From positions 19,848,160-19,912,159 of the forward strand of contig NC_080055.1 of NCBI RefSeq assembly GCF_026212465.1: 64,000 nucleotides of DNA, read 5' to 3'. This document shows, piece after piece, positions 11,077-21,961 of this stretch. The stretch comes from Amaranthus tricolor (taxonomy: Eukaryota > Streptophyta > Magnoliopsida > Caryophyllales > Amaranthaceae). Both the position numbers and the translations under genes were made by a program. Under the pieces are notes generated by a model, which searched no databases, was not told where the DNA came from, and saw only the letters and a list, made by a program, of their open reading frames with translations. Each line of letters starts with the position of its first letter. Within the stretch, counting starts at the first letter, position 1.

Positions 11077-12266
11077 TGTTGGAATATGAAGAGATGATCA
11101 AAAGCAACAAGAGGGGGGGGGGTGAATTGTTGTGTATTGAGTTGTACTACGTTTTTGCTCTAACTTGCGGAATTTTAGCAAACAAAATAAAACTTAAACT
11201 TAAGAAGCAAGAAATAAAAAGAGACAAAGATTTTACGTGGAAACCTTCTTGGCCTAATAAGAAGGAAAAACCACGACCCCCCGGGATTTCAAAATTCTCA
11301 CTATGTTAAGGCAATCAATTACAATTACACAAAACAATGTTTGCTTCACTCGAAGCTTCTCTACTCTAGGCCTAATTCTCTTTCTCTATTCTCCTTCTCT
11401 TTCTCTTCTCACGTTTCTCTTCTCTATTCCCTTAGACTTCCCACAAGTCTAATTACAACAAAACACTCATTAACCCTTACAAGGCCAATTCTCAAGAGAT
11501 TAAAAATTAAAATAATTACTTAAGAAAAATATAATAAATTAATTGGCATTGGAAAACTGAAAATATTTTTCTTAAGATGATCTCCCTTTAATGGACACTC
11601 TTTTTTTTTCTCTTGGATTCATTTTGGTTCGAGCAAAGTCCCTTCTATTTATAGTGGGAACAGCCAGCAGTTTCCTCAGACATACCTCCCACTACCCCCA
11701 CGTTCTCAAAACAAAAGGTGGTGGAATTATGAAAGTGTCCGGCTGTTATTTGCTCAAAGAAAAATCAGTTTCCTTAATGCTAAAAATAGCATAGGAGTTA
11801 AAAACATAAGATCCTAAAAAATAGGAGATCTAAATCTAATGAAGAAAAAGTCTTGGGCTATTTTTAGAAAACCTAAAAATAGATTTGCCAACCAATTTAT
11901 TAATTAATTAAGCAATTAAATTAATTCTAAACCATTACATCAACTTAAAAACAGAAAATAATTAATTCGCAATTTTCCAGTCGATGTTATTCTCCAGACC
12001 TGCTACGTAGGAACAACGTACTGTCTCCAGCTTCAACTTCAGTCAAAATGTTCATTTTAGGAACAGTAGACTGTACGTCTACTTTGAACATTATAACACT
12101 TATCTAACATCTTGGACATATTAAGACATGTACATCTTCCACGAACCAAGTCATAGGCTTCATCAACGATTTCAACAAAATCGGATATATACCTACAAAA
12201 CAATCTCTAAAAATATGTTTGTTTATATAAAAGTGAAGTCATCATCAAAACCTTAAGAGGCCAACA
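11077..12266 (-). repeat. 5' LTR of the Sirevirus-like element
   Basis: 1190 bp, near-identical to 1705-2897. The minus strand carries TATAAATAG at 11645-11654, a likely promoter TATA box. It ends at 12266 followed by target duplication GTGTG (12267-12271), after which the PMD exon resumes. Confidence 0.93.
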
Positions 12267-13350
12267 GTGTGGGACGTGGTGCATTTGTGCCACCAATTCT
12301 TCCACCCCCACATGTGCCATATGGATCGCGGTGGTCCTTTGAAAGACGAACAAGGATCCACATAGGATCGGGCGTGGGGTTTTACTGCGATCAACTCGAT
12401 CTACTATGAGCTGACCAGGTAACAACTTCACTACAACTTGTTTTGTAACTATCACATTGCGTAATTTATTAATCGAATTTTCACGTTTAGTTTCAATGGG
12501 ATCCTTACCCCGCTGAGGCATACACTGCATTGCCTCAGCACTCGGGCATATTGTCAGGGGTGCGGAGAGCATCTGTACCTCTGATCTGCTTCGACATAGT
12601 CGAAGTGCATCTTCCTGAGCGGGTACTGCGCCAATTTGGGATGGTACAGGGCATCCCGCCGCCATATGACACAGAGGCGGAGCTCCATCACTCTCGTAAG
12701 GGTCGAGATCCCAAGAACTGGCTCGAGATCAACTAGGTCCATGTCGCTAGTTAGGAGCACAGGCTTAGAGCTGCTGGCCCAAGGTGTGCCGATCGAGGCT
12801 GTAGGCGCACCTACTTCGGCGGATTACATGCCGTGGTTCCTCTCCATCACTTGTCGATGGATGACACCACGAGGTATCATGGCGACAGCCTAGTACGCTC
12901 CCGCAGCACCGACGATGACACACTTTGTAAGTATTGTTCAACATTGATTATTATCCGTAGAACTTACTTGTTATACATTTCATTAATACTTAAGTCTTAC
13001 TGCAGGCACAGGGCATTGCATCAGTCATCCGCTCCTCCTAAGAGTAGCCCATACGGGAGATAGCCCAGGGCATACTCCTAGGGACGTAGTTTCAACACTT
13101 CATTTCGGAAGTGACTGCGCCCCACACCACTATGTACGAGTACGGGTCATCTCCTTATCATGCCGACGTTCATATTGAGGAGGTTGACTTAACGTGCTCG
13201 GACTACGGTGCCGGGTCCTCACAGGGTGCCACATCATCATAGTATCAATCACCTCCCCTACCCGAGCGTCATGCGACGGCCTCTTACTATCGGAGGAGGC
13301 GTCGTAAACCGTCACAGTTAGACAGGGTACAGGAGTAGGATTAGCAGTAG
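12267..13350 (+). pseudogene. PMD gene, C-terminal exons, right of the Copia insertion
   Basis: Three exon-like pieces: 12267-12418 (GRGAFVPP..PPPHVPYGSRWSFERRTR), about 12490-12740 (FQWDPYPAEAY, VPLICFDIVEVHLPERVLRQFG, a standard PMD block) and a tail after the AG at 13006 (AQGIASVI..). The first piece contains TGA where copy B has CGA, a CpG C-to-T change. Further stops are at about 12736 and in the tail. Copy B lacks the middle exon entirely. The tail encodes an Arg-rich end (YYRRRRRKPSQLDR). Confidence 0.6.
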
Positions 13351-13678
13351 AATACTGTTTGTATATATTGAACATTTGTACATACTTAATATTTGTAACA
13401 TTTGGTCTTTTGTGTATAAATTGTAACATATATGTAGATGTATATATTTTTATCGTATTATCACACGTCTACTATCCCAAGAAATGATGTTAAGTACTCA
13501 GACTTTTCGGCGATTAATCATTCCGCCAAGAATGCATTATGAATTTAATCAAAAACAAACAGACAATCATATTCAAATAGGAAACATGCTATCGAAAATT
13601 CAACACAATTTCATTCAAGTTCAACAAATCAATATCACATTACATAGTTCATTCGTTAAGTTAAACTATCGTCGCTAA

Positions 13679-13996
13679 CTAAGATTGCTTCTTAAACTTT
13701 CTCATAATCCTTTCAGTCTCTTCTTTCCTATGTGCCATATTATCTATTTGTCTCTTTAGATTACATACCTCATCTTTAAGCTCTTGTTTTTCTTTTTCAA
13801 GCTGTACTATTAAGTCTCTCTGCCATTTAGTTACCTTCGGAGCAATCCATCTAAAGTATGTGCATCCTAATCCGTCAACCAAGTAGAAAGGGCAAGCAAC
13901 AAAATCACGCCCTGGATCGAAGTCGCTCCAATCTGTATTAATCTCAACTTCATAACCACAATCACAAAGCTCTTCAATACAATGCTCCTTTGACAT
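13679..13996 (-). CDS. GRF-type zinc-finger protein with coiled coil, carried by the MULE
   Basis: 105 codons, apparently intact. The N-terminal half is a GRF zinc finger: C11-x-C13, NPGR-like DPGRDF at 27-32, C35, then GLGC45xYFRW. Residues 58-98 form a charged helix with heptad-like spacing (LIVQLEKEKQELKDEVCNLKRQID), probably a coiled coil. GRF fingers bind nucleic acid, often single-stranded. The plant one-finger small proteins of this kind have no assigned role that I can state. A minus-strand TATAAATA lies at 14165-14172, about 170 bp upstream. It is convergent with the PMD gene. The degraded duplicate in copy B (54675-54944) shows that it moves with the element. Confidence 0.75.
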   Translation of the reverse strand: MSKEHCIEELCDCGYEVEINTDWSDFDPGRDFVACPFYLVDGLGCTYFRWIAPKVTKWQRDLIVQLEKEKQELKDEVCNLKRQIDNMAHRKEETERIMRKFKKQS

Positions 13997-14164
13997 CTAC
14001 GGAATACATATAATATAGTAACGTAAGTGAACTTTCAAAAATAATATTAACATTTATAAATTCAGAGTAAAACTAACATAATACCTTATGTTACCTTTAT
14101 AAATTGATTCAAAAAAGCAAGAATGATGTAGATTAGATATATGAAGTAGAGAAATGATGGAGTT

Positions 14165-14172
14165 ATTTATAG
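14165..14172 (-). promoter_or_regulatory. TATA box candidate for the GRF gene
   Basis: TATAAATA on the minus strand about 170 bp upstream of the GRF start codon. Copy B has TATAGATA at the equivalent place. Confidence 0.4.
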
Positions 14173-14259
14173 AACATCATTACAACGACTATTTTCAAGT
14201 TCGTAACGGCTATTTTTCTAATTAACACCGGCTAGTTTAATTCGTAAAAAAAAATAAAT

Positions 14260-14461
14260 AACATAAGTCGCTATTACTAACAGCGACTTATGGCTTTTAT
14301 AATTTTTTTTTTTTGGTCTTTCGCTGTTAGGTTTGGATATTTTTTTTTTATAATTCACCGAGGCTAGGTTTGGATGTACGGATTATTTTGGGAATTAAGT
14401 TTTCACAAAGCTTATTTTTGGAATTAAGTTGTTAAATGATCTTACTTTTTTCAATTTTTCC
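14260..14461. repeat. Right terminal region of MULE copy A
   Basis: Contains a short palindrome (GTCGCTATTA/TAACAGCGAC at about 14267-14289) and a half copy (TTCGCTGTTA near 14322). The end block GTTGTTAAATGATCTTACTT follows and is shared with copy B at 55477-55505. Homology with copy B ends near 14461. Confidence 0.5.
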
Positions 14462-15040
14462 ACACAAACCTTGGTGTTGATATTTCTTGAATTTGATTTC
14501 ATAGTTTCTATTTTTATTGATTTCAATTCAATGCCGTCAAATTAAGGTTTCAAAATTGATTGCTGACATGTATCTCATCGTTGCAAACCTCTTAGAAAAT
14601 TGAGGTCATAAATTTTGATATAATTCATAAATTAGCATTCATAATCGTCATATTTCAACTCGGAAATATTTTGAAAATCTCGTGTATATTGAAAATATTT
14701 CTTGAGTGACCTGTTTTCAGAGATCTTTTTCCAATGACTTTTTTTCTTTTTGGGGGTTTTTTATGTCGGCAGTTCTTGACTTCATCGTTTACAGCGTTAA
14801 TTTATCTTATTTTTTAATTTGCAAAAAAAAAATAATAATTACCGTGAAATAATAAGAAGTATTTGAAACAAATACCAAATGCTTTTTGTATTCATTTGTA
14901 TTGCAATTCAGGTATCACATTCCAATATGGATATAGTATGAGGGGACTTGGGTTAACAATCATCAACTGTGGCTATTAAGACTGACAGCATGCCTATATC
15001 CTTATGAACATTCTTTGGTTGAAATGTGTATTTTTAGAAT
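14462..15040. other. Intergenic and 3' UTR of the sugar transporter
   Basis: No coding frame or repeat recognised. The AT-rich stretch at 14810-15040 lies downstream of the transporter stop codon on the minus strand and should hold its 3' UTR and poly(A) signals. Confidence 0.5.
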
Positions 15041-18000
15041 CTATGCTTGCTGCTTATCACCACCAGTATGAGCCTTAACATCTTCTTCTGTTATATAGTT
15101 TTTCCAAAACCAATGATCTCTCCACAGGAAAATGATTTCTTCAATCGGAACCTGTTTCGTCTCAGGTAGGAAGAAGAATACAAAGGTCGTCATAACCATG
15201 ATGAGTCCCGCGAACAACAGGAAGATACCGAATTTTAGGTGACAAAGCGCGACTAGGAAGCATTGTGCAATTAAGGCTGTAAAGATCATGTTCACACACA
15301 CCACTATACTCTGCCCTGCTGATCTTGTCTCTAGTGGGAACAGCTCACTCGGGACAAGCCACCCTAATGGGCCCCATGACCTTCCGTAGGCTAACACGAA
15401 CAAGCAGATCATGATTACGAGGAAGTAGCCAACGCTCTTTGGTAATGTCTTACTGTCCCCGAAGTAGATGCCTAGAGTGATGCCTACAGCCACCTGAAAT
15501 CGAAAAATTATGCAGGTTTTCAGCACTGTATTATAGAGGGATCGGGGATCATATCGCTTATGTACCCAATCAACCAAAAGTTAAGTTTAAGGTTGAGGCT
15601 AAAGGTGTTCATTTGGGTTATGGGGTTGATTTCAAGTTAGGTGTTTCGGGTTGCTTTGAAATCATGTTTTGTGTCCTTTTTGTATTTTACATCATTGTAA
15701 ATCATTTCTGAATTCAGGTTAAATCGGGTTCGATTACAAGGTCGGGTGCACTCTAATCTGTTTTGAACAACTCTAGTGAAGGCCCCAAGATATGTTATAT
15801 ACTCTAACACACCCCTTCACATGACTCAACTAAATGCTTAAGCTTATAGTTCAGGCTTAGAATATGTTATATACTCTTAACAGTTCTTACCATTTCCATG
15901 AACATTTCAATACCAGCTTCAATGTAGAAGGCTCTTCTACCAAATCTATCCACCAAACCCATTGAAATCAGTGCGGCAAGCACAAGTGCTCCATTGGTAA
16001 TCGTCGATGAATATAGAGATGCGTTTGTGTTAAAACCCAAACTCTGGAAGAAAACAGGAGCATAGAAAAGAATGGAGTTCATGCCAGTGAGTTGTTGGAA
16101 TGCAGGGAGTGCTATAGCTCCGATGATCAGCTGAGGACGGTTTTTCCTTTGTAGAAGGTTCCGGAAAGGATGCTTGATAGCCCTAGCCGCTTCACTTGCA
16201 TCCACGAGATCAGCGAACTCAGCATCAACATTTGAAGTTCCTCTAACTTTCTCCAAAACTTTCCTTCCTAAATCTAACTTTCCTTGCTCGACCAGACTGT
16301 TGGGGGTTTCCGGAAGGAATAGCCCACCAACGAACATAAGCGTTGCAGGAAGGCACGCCAAACCGACTGAAATTCTCCATCCATGGGGATGAATGTGTGC
16401 AGTCCCGTAGTTAATAAAGTTCGCTACCAGAATCCCCAAACATGTCGTAAGCTGAAATAGTTGGTTAACTGCCCCTCGGATTTTTGCTGGTGCCATTTCA
16501 GACAGATACAGAGGAACTGCCTATAAGATTGCACAAAAACTGTTAGTTTTAAGGCCTGTTTAAGCTGTGATTCTTCGCGGGTCAAATTTGATCATATTTA
16601 ATCCGCGGAAGGATTGAAGAAAAAACTTACTTGGTTGCCAAATCCAATGCCAAAACCAAGGAAAATTCGGCCAATAATGAGCATGGCGATGTTTTTGGCA
16701 AAGGCGTTGATGATTCCTCCGACAAAGAAACTGGCACCACCAACTAGAATACTGGCTCGTCTGCCCTTGGTTCGAGTTACAACAGAAGCCCCGAACGTAG
16801 ACACAAGAGCTGCGTAGTACAGGGACGATGTGAAGAGAGTCAGAAGCTGATCGTCGTACTTACAGTAATCTGTCTCGAGCAAATGGGCATGTTTCCTTCT
16901 GAATACCTTTGGGAAGAATTCCTTTAGAAAATCATCCATTGAAGTCACTCCACCTATCACAATATTTCAGCAAGAGTTCAATCAGTCTATTTATATTTTC
17001 CATTCACTTTTGTTTAATCATATTCATCATCTACAAATTATATTACGATTAAACAAATTACATAATTTCTTACACCAAAGGACCAAGTACACCATACGTA
17101 TATGTACGGAACATAAATACATAATGATCTAGGACCAAGTCTTGATCTATGAGCTTTGTGTCAATGTGTTCCATTGCATACTCTATAAACTAGATTTGCT
17201 CAAAAAATGAAAAGTTACGGAGAGTTTGGTTCATGACTTTTGGCTTAGCTCTTTGGTTGGCTTTAACTTGTAGGTTGGTCAAACAGGCAAAAAAAGTGTT
17301 TGTAAATAATTTTTAAAGCAGCTAAAAAGCTCGCTTTTAAGACAAAATGAATTAATTTTAACTTGTAAGCATCAACGGAAAATTATGTACAAATTTCTTT
17401 TTTCTTAAAAATAAAATATTCTTATAGAATATCAATAGAAATCCGAGGAAGTAGATAAGAATTAATTTAAGAGAAGAATATAGTACATAATAATAATTAA
17501 GACGTATCTTTTTAACTTATTAGTGAAAGTAATAACAGAAAAATATATAATCTTAATTCTTAAAGAGAAAGCTTTAAATTACTTACGGTCCGTTTAGTAG
17601 GTGGTAATAAATGGTGATAATGAGAATGAAAAAATAGTGTAATTTTGGTTGAAAAATCTCTTGGTTACTATGATAGTCATGCTTGTCCTACTTCAGTCAT
17701 TTCATTTTCTTCATAAAATTCATTTTAATGCATTATTATTGGGAGATGTGGTATTAAATTGTAATGAAAATTTGTAAACAAAAACACTCTTCTATAATTA
17801 AAGTTTCATTACAATAAGAATGATATGAAACTTTTAATGAAATTTTATACTATAAATCATTCCTATTATCATTATTTCATATCATTAATGAAACGAACTG
17901 TAAATTTATTATATTAGTGCTCTTCCTAAATTGTAGACATTAGAGAATCTTATCAAATTTTATTTAAAATATTTATCACTTCTATCCGTTATGTTTTCTC

Positions 18001-20184
18001 TTTCTTATCCTTTAATCTTAAATGGTCAACGTTAAGAGCAAATTGTATTTCATATTCATTTTATGTCTGTATGTTACCTGCCCCCGGCCCCACACTGTCA
18101 CACTCCTTAGTCTACGCTCTATTTTTCAAAATATGGACTTTGACAAATACTCCTCCATTCTTAAGATTTTGGCTCATTTTCTATTTTTATCGGTCTCAAT
18201 AATTTCTATTATTTTTATTTTTGAGATAATTTCTTTACATGATTATGTATATTTACGAATGTAATAATTTTATTATTAATATTTTTAATTATATTTAATT
18301 ATAAATTATAGAAAGTTAATATTAATAATTTTTATATTGAAACAAATTAAATAAGATCTTATTTAACTATATTAAAATTTATAGATTAAAAATAAAATAC
18401 AAGTTAAGAATGATTTATAAACAGTGTTAAAAGTCAAATAAGACTATTAAGGTAAATAAGAAAATATTATACTTGTAAATATTTTACTACTATAATTCAA
18501 TATACTAATCTCCATATTATTTGAAAAGTGGACAAACTAATTGCGAGGGAGTACTATCACTAAACTCAAATTGATAGGATTATTTTATACTTTCATTGTA
18601 CCATCAATTTTATAAAAATGGCAACCAGTGGAAAAGTTTTAAAAAATAGATTAAGCAAAAAAGTAAAAAATGTGTAGATAAGAAATAAAATGGAAGTTAA
18701 ATATGTAAATGAAAATTAAAAAAAGTATACAAGGCATGGTAAAAATAAAAATTAAATAAATTAAATGTAAAACGGACAAGTGAGGCGAATTTTATAGGAC
18801 GGAGGAAATAGAGTATGTAAGTTCTCTTTATTATTTTCATTTAAATTTACATTTGAATTTTTCATTTGTCTATATACTATCTCTAATTATTTATAGTTAA
18901 AAGTTATAAAAAATTATTATTAATAAAGTTTATATTTGAAATCTTACTGTACTAACTTTTTAAAAATAAAAATATAATAAAATATTATAGTAAAAGACAA
19001 ATTATTAGAGCAGATATTATCATTGCATGTCCCCACATGAAGTAACTTGATAACTTGACTATTCCTAAGATTTTGACAAACGCAACAACCCAAAATATAC
19101 ATAGTGGTTCTAAAGATGGACAAAGTACATATTTCGAGCCTATTATCAAGATTGGCTCATGGCCTTAGGCACACAAATTTTGAAGGTTTTTTTAACTGTA
19201 TTATAATATTTACTATTAAATATATCTATTGTGAATAGAAGTATATTAGAGATAGGAAAAAAGTAATATTTTATAGAAAAATATAAAAAATTATGTAAAT
19301 AAGATAATAAATAAGTTAAATTTATGAATAACAGTAAAAGAAAGAATATAAATCCTATAAAATGATCAAAATAAAACATTTAGTATACCATAGATGGTGT
19401 TAACGAGTAATTCCAATTTTCAAGTATAGAAATAAATAAATTATTGTTATCTTTATTTCTAAAGATTCTTCATTATTTGTACAAATATGAACTACCCAAT
19501 TGGGTTATGGGATCCTACCTTCAATTTAATGCATTGCCCCCGCCCCTCCTTTAATGTTGATTGCTCATTACTATTTGTAAACAAAAATTATCCTAATTCC
19601 TACACGTGAGAAAAGGATGATAATATCATAAGATTAAGTATTCTTATTATTAATTAATTTTAATGACAAAACTTTTTAAATTTGTAAGTGAATTACTTCT
19701 TCTTGTTCAAATCCTTTTTATAAAATTCCAACACTTAATTTATACATAAATGCATTTAAAGTTGTATGCTAATATAATAGAGTATAATGTCAATTAGTTC
19801 CAATTGAATATAATTGAAGAGATAATGGTGTTATGAACGCCATAAGAATTAGGAAGCATCAAACAAATAGTAAAAATTTGTTTTAAAATAGCTTGAATCA
19901 GCTAATCTACCAAATACTCATTTTACCATCAAATCATCTTTGTTCTCTGAAATAAATTAAAATCCTCCAATTAATCAAAAACCCGATATTTTTATAATTA
20001 AAAACACAATTATAAAAAAAAAAAAAAAAAAAAAAAACTAACCAGAGACACCAAGATCGTAGCCAAAGAGAGATCCACCACTGGCAGCAACAATACAAGC
20101 GAAAATAAAGTAAGGAGTAATCCTATACTCGTACATCTCCGCCCTTCCTGCCGGCACTCCATCAACAAATCCTCCTCCAGCCAT
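15041..20184 (-). CDS. STP14: Sugar transport protein, STP family (STP14-like monosaccharide/H+ symporter)
   Basis: Four exons join in phase: 20184-20043, 16953-16631, 16520-15891 and 15493-15041, all with GT-AG introns, giving 515 aa, the normal STP length. It is a 12-helix major facilitator protein of the plasma membrane that imports monosaccharides with protons. Visible marks: GGSLFGYDLGVSGGVTSM in helix 1, GRRAS in loop 2-3, PETPNSLVEQGK after helix 6, AFQQLTGMNSILFYAPV in helix 7, VDRFGRR in loop 8-9, PSELFPLETRSAGQS in helix 10-11 and PETKQVPIEE at the end. Conserved detail (ISTFGAS-like VSTFGAS, AYGRSWGPLGWLVPSE) resembles Arabidopsis STP14, a galactose transporter, but substrate is inferred only. 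One oddity is PHGWR where STPs usually have PWGWR. Intron 1 is 3.1 kb and holds a MITE. The frame is intact. Confidence 0.93.
17584..17902. repeat. MITE in intron 1 of the STP gene
   Basis: Imperfect terminal inverted repeats: TACGGTCCGTTTAGTAGGTG at the left, and TACAGTTCGTTTCATTAATG as the reverse complement of the right end. About 320 bp with no coding frame. The interior (CATAAAATTCATTTTAATGC, AAATTTGTAAACAAAAA) matches the repeat at 59052-59354, so it is one family. Confidence 0.6.
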
Positions 20185-20400
20185 TTCTTTTTACACCAAA
20201 AATATCACAATATAATAATTAGTGATTTGTAGTGGGACTCTACGAAATATCAATAAAACTGTTCTGAATCTGATTTTTTTTTGTTCACTGCTTTTTGGGT
20301 GTTCACAACATATTTTTACACTAATTTTGTTTCCCGATATAGAATACAATTAGTGTTCTTATTAATGGTTTATGTTATGGGTTGTTGTTTATTTATATTA
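20185..20400 (-). promoter_or_regulatory. 5' UTR and promoter region of the STP gene
   Basis: A minus-strand AATATAAAT motif at about 20391-20399 lies roughly 210 bp upstream of the start codon and is a plausible TATA box. No other site is claimed. Confidence 0.35.
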
Positions 20401-21769
20401 GTGTACAAGTTGATGACATGTATTTTTGGATAGAAATATGACCTGTTACAGTTGTAGCTTTACTCATTTTAGACATGATTTCACTTAAACATATTATCAA
20501 CCACTTGCCTCCTACTTTGACGTTTCCTCTTTCTTTCTTTTTTATTTTAGAAAATATTATATGATAATTGGTATGTATTGAATTTCGGATAATAATAATT
20601 TACTAAGTTATTAACTTAATCTTTAACTGTTCTATTTACTCGGATAACTTTAAATTTACTTTCTATTGAATAGATTTTTACCTATTAGTAACTTAAATAT
20701 TAGATCGATCACTAACTATCTAAAGTAGCTATAAATGTGGTAGTACACTTGATTTTTCTTTTAAAATTCAATTTAATCACTTATTTAGTTCTTAACTTCA
20801 TTGTATACTTCTATTATATTTTATTCTAATATTTGTTTTATTTTTGATTTATTAGAATAAATTTTTAAAAAGATTATTTTGGTGATATAATTGAAACTAA
20901 AGTATATTTATATGAGATTTTGTTAGATCTGTCTTAATGTATGATTTTTTTTTGATACATTTTATATAATTTCAAATAAAATATATTAAAAAATACTAAG
21001 GTTTAAAATTTGTATTGAAAAATTTTGTGCAAAAACAAAGAGTACAAACACATAAAAGAAACAGAGGAAGTAAATATTTCTTTTTTATTTTACCTGTTTA
21101 AAATAAAATTTGTTTTAAATAAGTCCATGTTGACAATACTATTAAAACTTAAAAGCCCACATGGAAAATATTTTGCCTATTACCATAATCTATTTGGCCA
21201 CCATTGATTATCATTATCACCATGACAATCCATAACTCCTTTATAACATAATTTTCCTATAACCTAACTCCCTCATGACCTAATAGACACCTCTCATACT
21301 CCTTAAACCAATCAACTATTACTGCATCAGCAAGTGTTTTATGATTTATGACTATAAATACCCCTAAAATGACAGAAAATAAAGGAACCTAAGATATGCT
21401 ATTCTAGGAGTGCTTTTCACCATTCTTATCCTAAATATGTTCTCAACGATGAAGTCTTACCTGAACCTCAAAGCCACTCTTTGATATTGATTATAACCAA
21501 ATAATTATTGTCAATCTACAATATAAGCTCTTTCAAAGACTTGAACATCGAAAGAGTTTTTCTAGAGACTATCGTTCAAACTTATATTCTTTTATGGTTA
21601 AAACTTAAAAGTTTTAGATATGGTGATGACATGCCAATATTAAATAGATATGGTTAAAACTTAAATTTTTTTAGGTAGTATTGTTTGTTTATAAAAATTG
21701 TAGAAATAGCCCAATTAGTTGCCCAACTAGCCACATTTAATCCCACATTTTTCCTATTCGCTCCTGCCA
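20401..21769. other. Intergenic, AT-rich
   Basis: No gene recognised. A short stretch at 21180-21300 (TTGGCCACCATTGATTATCA and nearby) resembles MITE end sequence but I could not define ends. The remainder is low-complexity A/T. Confidence 0.4.
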
Positions 21770-21955
21770 TCAGGATCGTGAAACTGTGCATACTACTTTC
21801 CCACTAGAGTCTCTAGCCACCACGCCTATTTCCTTCATGTCTCCTATTGGGTTTGCGCCTTTACGATTGCATTGAAGATGATTTTGATGGTATTCACTAT
21901 CTTCCAATGCAGCACTCCACTTTGTTAAGCCACATTGCTGTGATGAACTCCTCAT
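21770..21955 (-). pseudogene. Possible RNase H-like fragment of a non-LTR element
   Basis: A short frame ends with GVVARDSSGKVV, the pattern of the RVT_3/RNase H-like domain of plant LINE-type proteins. It is cut at 21961 by the Copia element, and the matching upstream part would lie beyond 28309. Too short for a firm call. Confidence 0.3.
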
Positions 21956-21961
21956 CTCTTC

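Larger units (their letters stand above)
1705..12266 (-). mobile_element. Sirevirus-like Ty1/copia LTR retrotransposon, about 10.6 kb
   Basis: Two LTRs of about 1.19 kb begin TGTTGG and end CCAACA and are flanked by the 5-bp duplication GTGTG (1700-1704, 12267-12271). Copy B of the host MULE shows the empty site. The element is sense on the minus strand: 5' LTR at 11077-12266, tRNA-Met-type primer site, gag, protease-integrase, RT-RNase H, a long envelope-like frame, polypurine tracts, 3' LTR. Gag type, envelope-like frame and repeated polypurine tracts fit the Sirevirus lineage. By eye the LTRs differ by two substitutions plus G-run length, so insertion was recent. Frames are broken at three stops and one frameshift, so it is not autonomous as it stands. 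Confidence 0.92.
1..14461 (+). mobile_element. Mutator-like element copy A with transposase, PMD gene and antisense GRF gene, split by a Copia insertion
   Basis: Three gene remnants lie in the order MURA-type transposase (+), plant mobile domain gene (+), GRF zinc-finger gene (-). Copy B at 53513-55514 shares the PMD 3' part, the GRF gene and the right-hand terminal sequence in the same order, so these parts travel as one unit. Homology between the copies stops near 14461 and 55514, which I take as the right end. The left end lies outside the window. The PMD part is interrupted by the Sirevirus-like element at 1705-12266. The linkage of the transposase to the unit rests on proximity only, because copy B lacks it. 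Confidence 0.6.

Noticed and set aside
13130..13429. Minus-strand 99-codon frame, also present at 54099-54392
   Set aside because: It is the antisense of the PMD C-terminal exon in both copies; the sense strand has the splice signals and the conserved tail.
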